From an uncultured Pseudomonadota bacterium (lineage in GTDB: Bacteria; Pseudomonadota; Gammaproteobacteria; Burkholderiales; SCOH01): DNA of 19,641 nt. This document shows, piece by piece, positions 13,631 through 19,641 of this stretch (the stretch's first letter is position 1; the number at the start of each line of letters is the position of its first letter). The DNA is taken from positions 1 through 19,641 of the forward strand of contig CALMFQ010000540.1 in the NCBI GenBank assembly GCA_937863215.1, in the 5' to 3' direction. The notes under the pieces are model-generated. The model was given only the letters and a program-made list of their open reading frames with translations. It was not told the DNA's origin and searched no databases. The position numbers and the translations under genes are program-made.

Positions 13631-14407
13631 ATGGCAAAAATCCTGGTGATCACCAATCAAAAAGGCGGGGTGGGCAAAACCACCACCGCCGTCAATCTGG
13701 CTGCCAGTCTTGCCGCATCCGGCCGACGCGTGCTGCTGATCGACCTCGATCCGCAGGGCAACGCCAGCATGGGCAGTGGCATCAATAAAGGCCAGCTGCG
13801 CCAATCGGTGTATCACGTGTTGCTGGGGGGCGCGAGTGTGGCGCAGGCGCGAGTGCGCGCCGAGCAGGGCGGTTACGACGTGTTGCCGGCCAATCGCGAG
13901 CTGGGCGGTGCCGAAATCGAGCTGGTCGATCTCGATCGGCGCGAGCTGCGGCTGAAGCAGGCGCTGGCCGAGGTTGACGACGACTACGATTTCGTTCTGA
14001 TCGATTGCCCGCCGGCGCTGAACCTGCTGACGCTGAACGGCCTGGTCGCGGCGGATCGGGTAATGATCCCGATGCAATGCGAGTACTTCGCGCTGGAAGG
14101 CCTGACCGATCTGGTCAGTACGCTGCGCAAGGTGCGTGCCACGCTCAATCCGCAAATCGAGATCGAAGGGTTGTTGCGCACCATGTACGACCCGCGCAGC
14201 ACCTTGGCGCAACAGGTTGCCGAGCAGTTGAAGCAGCATTTCGGCGACAAGGTCTACAACACGGTGATCCCGCGCAATGTACGGCTGGCCGAGGCACCCA
14301 GTCATGGCCTGCCAGCGCTGGTGTACGACAAGAGTTCCAAGGGCGCGCTGGCGTATCTCGCATTGGCGCAGGAAATGCTCGACAAGCAGCCGGCTGCCGT
14401 AGCCTGA
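13631..14407 (+). CDS. parA: Chromosome-partitioning ATPase ParA (Soj-like)
   Basis: This 258-residue deviant-Walker ATPase binds DNA non-specifically as an ATP dimer and moves ParB-parS complexes. NQKGGVGKTTT at residues 9-19 has the signature Lys11 and the catalytic Lys16. LLIDLDPQGNAS (35-46) and FVLIDCPPALNLLTLNGL are the A' and Walker B regions. It lacks the N-terminal helix-turn-helix of plasmid type Ia ParA proteins, which fits a chromosomal type. I chose ATG 13631, giving MAKILVITNQKGG. An in-frame GTG at 13625 overlaps the rsmG stop (GTGA) and could add two residues. parB follows after 21 bases. Confidence 0.97.
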   Translation: MAKILVITNQKGGVGKTTTAVNLAASLAASGRRVLLIDLDPQGNASMGSGINKGQLRQSVYHVLLGGASVAQARVRAEQGGYDVLPANRELGGAEIELVDLDRRELRLKQALAEVDDDYDFVLIDCPPALNLLTLNGLVAADRVMIPMQCEYFALEGLTDLVSTLRKVRATLNPQIEIEGLLRTMYDPRSTLAQQVAEQLKQHFGDKVYNTVIPRNVRLAEAPSHGLPALVYDKSSKGALAYLALAQEMLDKQPAAVA

Positions 14408-14428
14408 TCTGCACAAGGATTCGAATCA

Positions 14429-15274
14429 ATGGCAAAACTGATGAAAGGCCTGGGGCGCGGACTTGACGCGCTGCTGGCAGATACCCGCTCCGATACAGGT
14501 AACGACAGTTTGCAGACGTTGCCGGTGGCGCAATTGCAGCCGGGCAAATATCAGCCGCGCAATCGCATGGATGAGGCGGCGCTGGCCGAGCTGGCCGCGT
14601 CGATCCGGGTGCAGGGCCTGATGCAGCCGATCCTGGTGCGGCCGGTGGTCAGCGGCAAGCATGAAATCATCGCTGGCGAGCGCCGCTGGCGTGCCGCGCA
14701 ACTCGCAGGCCTGGTTGAGGTGCCGGTGGTGGTGCGCGCGGTTGCCGATGAAGCGGCGTTGGCGATGGCGCTGATCGAGAATATCCAGCGCGAGGACTTG
14801 AATGCGCTGGAAGAAGCGCTTGGCATCCAGCGGCTGATCGACGAATTCGGCATGACGCACGAATCCGCCGCCGAAGCGCTGGGACGCTCGCGCAGCGCGG
14901 TGAGTAATTTGCTGCGCCTGTTGCAATTGCCGGAACCGGTGCGCGAGATGTTGCATTGCGGCGAGATCGACATGGGCCATGGCCGCGCCCTGCTGGGCCT
15001 GCCGGTGATGCGTCAGCTCGAAGTGGCTCGGCTGGTTGTGGCGAAAAACCTGTCGGTGCGCGAAACCGAGCGGCTGGTGCAGCAATTGCTGCAGGAGCCG
15101 CAGGCGCGCGAGCCGAAGCCGCTCGATCCGGATGTTCAGCGCTTGCAGGAAGAAATCGCCGAGCGCATCGGTGCCCGGGTGCAGATCAAGCCAGGCAAAA
15201 AGGGTAGTGGCAGCATTACCATCGATTATTCCAGCCTGGATCAGCTGGATGAGTTGCTGGGGCGTCTGCGCTGA
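14429..15274 (+). CDS. parB: Chromosome-partitioning CTPase ParB (Spo0J-like)
   Basis: This 281-residue protein loads onto parS sites, slides as a CTP clamp and recruits ParA. The N-terminal KGLGRGLDALL (6-16) is the ParA-stimulating peptide. QPGKYQPR at 37-44 and GERRWRAA (83-90) form the CTP-binding pocket, and ENIQREDLNALEEALG (117-132) is box II. A helix-turn-helix lies at about 142-165 (MTHESAAEALGRSRSAVSNLLRL). The basic linker (KPGKKGSGS) and short C-terminal dimerisation segment end the protein. ATG 14429 is preceded by AAGGA. No parS site with the usual TGTTCCACGTGGAACA form was seen in the window by eye. Transcription of the mnmG operon probably ends just downstream. Confidence 0.97.
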   Translation: MAKLMKGLGRGLDALLADTRSDTGNDSLQTLPVAQLQPGKYQPRNRMDEAALAELAASIRVQGLMQPILVRPVVSGKHEIIAGERRWRAAQLAGLVEVPVVVRAVADEAALAMALIENIQREDLNALEEALGIQRLIDEFGMTHESAAEALGRSRSAVSNLLRLLQLPEPVREMLHCGEIDMGHGRALLGLPVMRQLEVARLVVAKNLSVRETERLVQQLLQEPQAREPKPLDPDVQRLQEEIAERIGARVQIKPGKKGSGSITIDYSSLDQLDELLGRLR

Positions 15275-15301
15275 TGATTCGATGCTGCATTGCAACAGAA
15301 A

Positions 15302-15322
15302 AAGGCACCTGTTTGGTGCCTT
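15302..15322. terminator. Hairpin between parB and the atp operon
   Basis: AAGGCACC (15302-15309), loop TGTTT, and GGTGCCTT (15315-15322) form an 8-bp stem. On the plus strand only two T follow. On the minus strand the stem is followed by a run of five T (positions 15303-15299), a better intrinsic terminator in the antisense direction. It separates parB from the atp promoter. Confidence 0.65.
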
Positions 15323-15327
15323 CGGCC

Positions 15328-15356
15328 TTGCTAGTTGGCTAAAAACCCTCTATACT
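15328..15356 (+). promoter_or_regulatory. Candidate sigma70 promoter of the ATP synthase operon
   Basis: TTGCTA at 15328-15333 (4 of 6) and TATACT at 15351-15356 (5 of 6) have the ideal 17-base spacing. The predicted start near 15363 leaves only about 13 bases before the GTG of atpI. Confidence 0.65.
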
Positions 15357-15375
15357 CAATGAGTTTTTGCGTGTC

Positions 15376-15747
15376 GTGAATCCATACGATCGTTTGAAGC
15401 GGCAGGCAACAAAAGTGCAACTCGCCATGGTGGCGATCACCGTACTGGCAGTTTTGCTTGCATTTTTGTTGGCTGGTTTTTCCGGCGCACTGGCTGCGCT
15501 GATCGGCGGTACGATCAATATAGTGTCGGTTTTTGTTTATTCAAGACTGGCACGGGTTGATCCCAGGCATTCGGCACAACAGGCGCTGAATCGCCATCTG
15601 CTTGCGGAAGCGGGCAAGGTGGGCGTTTCGCTGCTGGGTTTGCTGGTCTGCTTTTTTGTGCGTGGCGTGCACTTGCCTGCGTTGTTGCTGGCATTCATTG
15701 CATCGCTGCTGGCGTACTGGATTGCTTTGATTTTTTACAAGAACTGA
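15376..15747 (+). CDS. atpI: ATP synthase protein I
   Basis: This small membrane protein (123 residues from GTG 15376, or 126 from TTG 15367) stands first in the atp operon. AtpI is a non-essential chaperone-like factor that helps c-ring assembly and may aid Mg2+ uptake. Four hydrophobic segments are visible: about 18-36 (MVAITVLAVLLAFLLAGF), 38-56 (GALAALIGGTINIVSVFVY), 80-95 (VGVSLLGLLVCFFVRGV) and 100-120. The first two contain LAALIGGTINIVSVFVYSRLA, typical of AtpI. Neither start has a good Shine-Dalgarno. Predicted transcription begins so close that the message may be nearly leaderless. The stop is two bases before atpB. Confidence 0.88.
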   Translation: MNPYDRLKRQATKVQLAMVAITVLAVLLAFLLAGFSGALAALIGGTINIVSVFVYSRLARVDPRHSAQQALNRHLLAEAGKVGVSLLGLLVCFFVRGVHLPALLLAFIASLLAYWIALIFYKN

Positions 15748-15749
15748 AC

Positions 15750-16559
15750 ATGTCTGATAATCAACATCTTCCTACCCCATCGGAATATATCCAGCACCAC
15801 CTGATGAACTGGAAAACCCCGCACGAAGGCGGCGGCTTCTGGACTTTCCATCTGGATACATTCTGGGTTTCGCTGATTCTCGGTTTCCTGTTCGTTGGCA
15901 TTTTTGCCAGCGTTGCGCGTAACGCCAAGGTGGCTGCGCCGGGCCGGTTCCAGTTGTTTATCGAGCTGATCGTCGAGATGGTCGATCAGCATGTCAAGGA
16001 AGTTTTTCACGGCAAGAGCAAGATGATTGCGCCGCTGGCGCTGACCGTGTTCTGCTGGATCGTGCTGATGAACTCGATGGACTTTCTGCCTGTCGATTTC
16101 CTGCCGAAAATCGCTCAACTGATCGGTGCCAACGTATTTGGCATGGATCCGCATCATGTTTATCTGCGTGTAGTGCCTACCGCCGACATCAATCTGACGT
16201 TCGCGATGTCGCTGTCGGTGACGATTCTGATCATTGTGTTCAGTATCAGCGCCAAGGGTGTCGGTGGCTACACCAAGGAACTGTTTACCGCGCCGTTCGG
16301 CCCTGCGCTGGCGCCGGCAAACTTCCTGCTGCAGATGGTCGAATTGTTGTCCAAGCCTCTGTCGCTCGCGCTGCGGTTGCTGGGTAACATGTTTGCTGGT
16401 GAACTCGTGTTCATGCTGATCGCAATGTTGCCTTGGTATGTTCAGTGGGCGGCCGGCGCCCCGTGGGCGATCTTCCACATCCTGATCGTGATTCTGCAAG
16501 CCTACATTTTCATGATGTTGACGATCGTTTATCTGAGCCTCGCCGTCGAGGATCACTAA
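15750..16559 (+). CDS. atpB: ATP synthase Fo subunit a
   Basis: This 269-residue membrane subunit forms the two proton half-channels against the c-ring. SLALRLLGNMFAGELVF (205-221) contains the essential Arg209 (Arg210 in E. coli). FCWIVLMNSMDFLPVDFLP (101-119) and TADINLTFAMSLSV (144-157) are other conserved channel segments. The N-terminus MSDNQHLPTPSEYIQHHL precedes the first helix, as in betaproteobacterial homologues. Length agrees with the family (about 270). It lies two bases after atpI, so translation is probably coupled. Confidence 0.98.
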   Translation: MSDNQHLPTPSEYIQHHLMNWKTPHEGGGFWTFHLDTFWVSLILGFLFVGIFASVARNAKVAAPGRFQLFIELIVEMVDQHVKEVFHGKSKMIAPLALTVFCWIVLMNSMDFLPVDFLPKIAQLIGANVFGMDPHHVYLRVVPTADINLTFAMSLSVTILIIVFSISAKGVGGYTKELFTAPFGPALAPANFLLQMVELLSKPLSLALRLLGNMFAGELVFMLIAMLPWYVQWAAGAPWAIFHILIVILQAYIFMMLTIVYLSLAVEDH

Positions 16560-16575
16560 TCAGTAGTACCTTGTG

Positions 16576-16606
16576 TTTTAACAAACCACTTTTTAACCAA
16601 CAGGAG
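16576..16606 (+). promoter_or_regulatory. AU-rich translation-enhancer-like region of atpE
   Basis: TTTTAAC occurs at 16576-16582 and again at 16591-16597, in an A/T-rich, unstructured gap. A strong AGGAG (16602-16606) follows, six bases before the atpE ATG. The E. coli atpE initiation region has a similar U-rich TTTTAAC-containing enhancer that raises c-subunit synthesis to match the 8 to 15 copies per complex. Function here is inferred from that analogy. Confidence 0.6.
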
Positions 16607-16612
16607 TAAGAA

Positions 16613-16885
16613 ATGGAAAATTTGGCATTGATCGCTAACGTACAGAGCTTCACCGTAATTGCTATCGGCCTGATGATTGGTCTGGCAGGTGTGGGCGCGG
16701 CGATTGGTGTGGCCCTGGTAGGTAGCAAATTCCTGGAAGGCGCTTCGCGTCAGCCGGAAATGATGGGCGCACTGCAGCCGAAACTGTTCGTTATCGCTGG
16801 TCTGGTTGACGCGATCTTCATTATCTCCGTTGCTGTTGGTCTGTTCCTGGCATTTGCGAACCCGCTGCTGGCCGTTATCAAGTAA
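16613..16885 (+). CDS. atpE: ATP synthase Fo subunit c
   Basis: This 90-residue hairpin of two membrane helices forms the rotor ring. The glycine-rich first helix is IGLMIGLAGVGAAIGVALVG (18-37), the polar loop is EGASRQPEMMG (42-52), and the second helix is VIAGLVDAIFIISVAVGLFLAFA with the proton-carrying Asp66. The site is an aspartate in GLVDAI without an obvious Na+-coordinating Gln/Glu set in helix 1, consistent with proton coupling. The strong ribosome site and AU-rich leader fit the high copy number needed. It is slightly longer than the 79 residues of E. coli, with the extension mainly at the N-terminus and C-terminal FANPLLAVIK. Confidence 0.98.
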   Translation: MENLALIANVQSFTVIAIGLMIGLAGVGAAIGVALVGSKFLEGASRQPEMMGALQPKLFVIAGLVDAIFIISVAVGLFLAFANPLLAVIK

Positions 16886-16928
16886 TTTTTGGCTGGTTTA
16901 GTCGCAACAGTTCAGGGGAAAAACAAAC

Positions 16929-17399
16929 ATGGATATTAATGCATCACTGTTAGGACAGGCGATCACCTTCGCCATCCTGGTGCTGTTCACCATGAAGTTT
17001 GTTTGGCCTCCGCTGATCACCATGCTGGATGAGCGTGCCAATCGCATTGCTGACGGTCTGGCTGCCGCGGATCGCGGCAAGCAGGATCTGCAGAATGCAG
17101 AAAAACTGGCCGCCGACAAAGTGCGCGAAGCCAAGAAGCAGGCGACGGAAATTATCGCCCAGGCTGAAAAGCGCGCCGCACAGATTGTTGAGGAATCCAA
17201 AGATACCGCCCGCGTTGAAGGCGAGCGTATCGTAGCTGGTGCCAAGGCGGAGATTAGTCAAGAAGTGCATCGTGCCAAAGAGGCATTGCGTGCACAGGTT
17301 GCAGAGCTGGCCGTTGCCGGTGCCGAGAAGATCCTGCGCAAGGAAATCGACGCTACCAAACACGCCGATCTGCTGACTTCGATTCAAGCGGAATTGTAA
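16929..17399 (+). CDS. atpF: ATP synthase Fo subunit b
   Basis: This 156-residue peripheral stalk protein has one N-terminal membrane helix (residues about 6-26, SLLGQAITFAILVLFTMKFVW) followed by a long charged Ala/Glu/Lys-rich coiled coil to the C-terminus. PPLITMLDERANRIADGLAAADRGKQDL (27-54) is the family hallmark after the membrane. Subunit b dimerises and, through the C-terminal part (LAVAGAEKILRKEID), holds subunit delta so that the F1 head does not rotate. Length matches E. coli (156). It lies 43 bases after atpE with AGGGG upstream, and seven bases before atpH. Confidence 0.98.
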   Translation: MDINASLLGQAITFAILVLFTMKFVWPPLITMLDERANRIADGLAAADRGKQDLQNAEKLAADKVREAKKQATEIIAQAEKRAAQIVEESKDTARVEGERIVAGAKAEISQEVHRAKEALRAQVAELAVAGAEKILRKEIDATKHADLLTSIQAEL

Positions 17400-17406
17400 G
17401 AATCTC

Positions 17407-17943
17407 ATGGCAGAAATCGTTACAGTCGCTAGGCCTTACGCTGAAGGGTTGTTCCGCCTCGCAAAGGAAAGCAACGCATTTGCCAAATGGTCTGAAGTAC
17501 TCGGCGTAATGGCTGCAGTGGTTGCTGACGATGCTGGCAAGGCGGTTGTCACCAATCCGCAGTATTCCGCCGCACAGATCAAATCGTTGCTGGCCGATGT
17601 GCTGGCAGCGAAGGCTGATGCGCAGGTGCTCAATCTGATTGATGCCCTGCTGGAGAATGGCCGTTTGACCATTCTCCCGGAAATTGCGAGTCAGTTCGAA
17701 ACCTTGAAAGACGCGGCCAATAACACCGTCGAGGCGGAAGTCGTATCCGCCTTTCCGATGGATGATGCCCAGGTCAAGGAATTGTCCGGCAAGCTGGAAG
17801 CCAAGTTCGGCTGCAAGATCAGCCCGAAGGTTTCGGTCGATCCGGAGTTGATTGGCGGAGTCCGCGTCACCGTCGGTGACGAAGTATTGGATGCGTCGGT
17901 GCGTGCCAAACTGCAGGCAATGGCGTACAGGCTTAAGAGTTAG
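17407..17943 (+). CDS. atpH: ATP synthase F1 subunit delta
   Basis: This 178-residue stalk protein connects the top of F1 to subunit b. The N-terminal VARPYAEGLFRLAKE (7-21) is the OSCP/delta signature, and the C-terminal KVSVDPELIGGVRVTVGDEVLDASVRAKL is the second conserved block. It consists of a helical N-terminal domain and a beta-containing C-terminal domain. Length equals the usual 177-178 residues. It starts seven bases after the atpF stop and ends eight bases before atpA, within the standard order B-E-F-H-A-G. Confidence 0.98.
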   Translation: MAEIVTVARPYAEGLFRLAKESNAFAKWSEVLGVMAAVVADDAGKAVVTNPQYSAAQIKSLLADVLAAKADAQVLNLIDALLENGRLTILPEIASQFETLKDAANNTVEAEVVSAFPMDDAQVKELSGKLEAKFGCKISPKVSVDPELIGGVRVTVGDEVLDASVRAKLQAMAYRLKS

Positions 17944-17951
17944 GAGAGATC

Positions 17952-19493
17952 ATGCAGTTAAACCCCTCTGAAATCAGTGATCTGATCAAGAGCAAGATCG
18001 CCGGTCTGGCCGAAGGCGCGGAAACCCGCACCAAGGGCACCGTGGTATCGGTCACTGACGGTATCGTTCGCGTTCATGGCCTTTCCGAGGTCATGCAGGG
18101 CGAAATGTTGGAATTCCCGGATAACACTTTCGGCCTCGCGCTGAACCTGGAGCGTGACTCCGTGGGTGCGGTTATTCTGGGTGAATACGAGCACATCTCC
18201 GAAGGCAACGAGGTGAAGTGCACCGGTCGTATTCTCGAAGTTCCGGTTGGCCGCGAACTGATCGGCCGCGTGGTGAACTCGCTGGGTCAGCCGATCGACG
18301 GCAAGGGCCCGGTCAACGCCACCGCTACCAGCCCGATCGAAAAGATCGCGCCGGGCGTGATTGCGCGTCAATCGGTTAGCCAGCCGCTGCAAACCGGTAC
18401 CAAGGCGATTGATGCGATGGTTCCGGTCGGCCGCGGTCAGCGCGAACTGATCATTGGCGACCGCCAGACCGGCAAGACTGCCGTGGCTCTGGATGCGATC
18501 ATCAACCAGAAAGGCACCGGCGTTATCTGCGTTTACGTCGCGATCGGCCAGAAAGCATCGTCGATTGCCAACGTGGTACGCAAGCTGGAAGAGCACGGTG
18601 CAATGGGTCACACCATCATCGTCGCTTCGTCGGCTTCGGAATCGGCGGCAATGCAGTACATTGCCGCTTACTCCGGTTGCACCATGGGCGAGTACTTCCG
18701 CGATCGCGGTGAAGATGCACTGATCGTTTACGACGATCTGTCGAAACAGGCTGTTGCATACCGCCAGATTTCGCTGCTGCTGCGTCGTCCGCCGGGCCGC
18801 GAAGCTTACCCGGGCGACGTATTCTATTTGCACTCGCGTCTGCTGGAGCGTGCATCGCGCGTCAATGCCGATCAGGTTGAGAAACTGACCAATGGCGAAG
18901 TAAAAGGCAAAACCGGTTCGCTGACCGCTCTGCCGATTATTGAAACCCAGGCCGGTGACGTTTCCGCATTCGTTCCGACCAACGTGATTTCGATTACCGA
19001 CGGTCAGATCTTCCTGGAAACCGACTTGTTCAACTCCGGTATCCGTCCTGCGATCAATGCGGGTATTTCGGTATCGCGTGTGGGCGGTGCGGCTCAGACC
19101 AAAGCGGTGAAGAAACTGTCCGGCGGTATCCGTACCGACTTGGCGCAGTATCGTGAACTGGCTGCGTTTGCCCAGTTCGCTTCCGATCTGGACGAGGCAA
19201 CCCGCAAGCAGCTGGAACGCGGTCGCCGCGTGACCGAACTGCTGAAGCAAGGCCAGTACGCTCCGTTGAAAGTATCGGAGATGACCCTGACCCTGTTCGG
19301 CGTGACCAAAGGTCATTACGACGACGTGCCGGTTGAGAAGTGTCTGGCGTTCGAATCGGCATTCCGTGGCTATATGCGTGCCAACCACGCCAAAGTTCTG
19401 GAAGATATCGACAACACCGGCGATCTCTCGGGCGATAACGAGAAGATTCTTGCTGGCGCGATTGCCGAATTCAAGAAATCCCAGACTTTCTAA
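17952..19493 (+). CDS. atpA: ATP synthase F1 subunit alpha
   Basis: This 513-residue, non-catalytic nucleotide-binding subunit of the alpha3beta3 head matches E. coli length exactly. The N-terminal helix and beta-barrel precede the Walker A loop GDRQTGKT (169-176). ALIVYDDLSKQAVAYRQISLLLRRPPGREAYPGD (256-289) includes the Walker B region, and SVSRVGGAAQT (373-383) contains the catalytic-interface arginine finger Arg376. The ribosome site AGGAGA lies five bases before the ATG. The adjacent atpG follows after 22 bases. Sequence is typical, with no missing motif. Confidence 0.99.
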   Translation: MQLNPSEISDLIKSKIAGLAEGAETRTKGTVVSVTDGIVRVHGLSEVMQGEMLEFPDNTFGLALNLERDSVGAVILGEYEHISEGNEVKCTGRILEVPVGRELIGRVVNSLGQPIDGKGPVNATATSPIEKIAPGVIARQSVSQPLQTGTKAIDAMVPVGRGQRELIIGDRQTGKTAVALDAIINQKGTGVICVYVAIGQKASSIANVVRKLEEHGAMGHTIIVASSASESAAMQYIAAYSGCTMGEYFRDRGEDALIVYDDLSKQAVAYRQISLLLRRPPGREAYPGDVFYLHSRLLERASRVNADQVEKLTNGEVKGKTGSLTALPIIETQAGDVSAFVPTNVISITDGQIFLETDLFNSGIRPAINAGISVSRVGGAAQTKAVKKLSGGIRTDLAQYRELAAFAQFASDLDEATRKQLERGRRVTELLKQGQYAPLKVSEMTLTLFGVTKGHYDDVPVEKCLAFESAFRGYMRANHAKVLEDIDNTGDLSGDNEKILAGAIAEFKKSQTF

Positions 19494-19515
19494 TTTGGCG
19501 TAGCGAGGTCCAGAA

Positions 19516-19641
19516 ATGGCTAGCGGAAAAGAGATTCGCAACAAGATTAAAAGCGTGCAAAACACGCAAAAGATCACACGCGCCATGGAAATGGTCGCCG
19601 CATCGAAGATGCGGAAGGCACAGGACCGCATGAAAGCCGCC
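19516..19641 (+). CDS. atpG: ATP synthase F1 subunit gamma, N-terminal fragment cut by the window end
   Basis: The first 42 codons are present: MASGKEIRNKIKSVQNTQKI followed by TRAMEMVAASKMRKAQDRMKAA. IRNKIKSVQNTQKITRAMEMVAASKM is the signature of the N-terminal helix of the gamma rotor shaft, which turns inside alpha3beta3. GCGAGG lies about ten bases before ATG 19516. The gene continues beyond position 19641 and should be followed by atpD and atpC. Confidence 0.96.
   Translation, partial: MASGKEIRNKIKSVQNTQKITRAMEMVAASKMRKAQDRMKAA

Noticed and set aside
15359..15379. Six-codon mini-ORF overlapping the atpI GTG start, as a leader peptide
   Set aside because: Its ATG lies upstream of the transcription start predicted from the TTGCTA/TATACT promoter, so it would not be in the message.
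17958..19631. 557-codon minus-strand frame opposite atpA
   Set aside because: It is antisense to the fully conserved atpA and has no recognisable domain; high GC third positions keep the opposite frame open.

Overview
The window is a stretch of ordinary bacterial chromosome with visibly high GC coding regions. It most likely comes from a betaproteobacterium. The evidence is the order mnmG-rsmG-parA-parB-atpI-atpBEFHAG, the three-subunit Pnt transhydrogenase, proteobacterial-type Upp and Hpt, and a yybP-ykoY element in front of an UPF0016 manganese exporter. Genus cannot be fixed from the sequence; a Neisseriales-like host is a guess. I see no transposase, integrase, phage gene, tRNA, rRNA or CRISPR array.

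Layout. (1) 5-1944: msrQ and hpt on the minus strand, divergent from upp on the plus strand. hpt and upp form a purine/pyrimidine salvage pair. (2) 1945-3657: a manganese riboswitch leader, then mneA (Mn2+ exporter, TMEM165/UPF0016), then a TauE/SafE-type permease whose TTG start overlaps the mneA stop. The riboswitch variable arm carries a roughly 100-bp near-perfect inverted repeat that looks like an inserted element. (3) 3658-4263: a 606-base non-coding region, AT-rich then GC-rich and structured. It leads into pntAA-pntAB-pntB, a proton-translocating NAD(P) transhydrogenase that ends at a clear terminator. (4) 7230-8278: a small YceK-like lipoprotein (minus) divergent from a macro-domain ADP-ribose/O-acetyl-ADP-ribose hydrolase (plus). 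(5) 8309-10840, minus: a compact amrB-amrA-amrS operon, the complete AmmeMemoRadiSam system. It is conserved across bacteria and archaea but has no settled biochemical role. (6) 11116-15274: mnmG, rsmG, parA and parB, tightly packed with 4-base overlaps. (7) 15376-19641: the F1Fo ATP synthase operon atpIBEFHAG, with atpG cut by the window end.

How it fits together. Most genes are housekeeping: energy (Pnt, ATP synthase), chromosome segregation (ParAB), tRNA and rRNA modification (MnmG, RsmG) and nucleobase salvage. The points most worth a second look are the riboswitch with its inserted palindrome and its mutually exclusive pairing next to the mneA ribosome-binding site, the possible manganese control of the coupled TauE/SafE permease, the AmmeMemoRadiSam operon, and the long structured pntAA leader.
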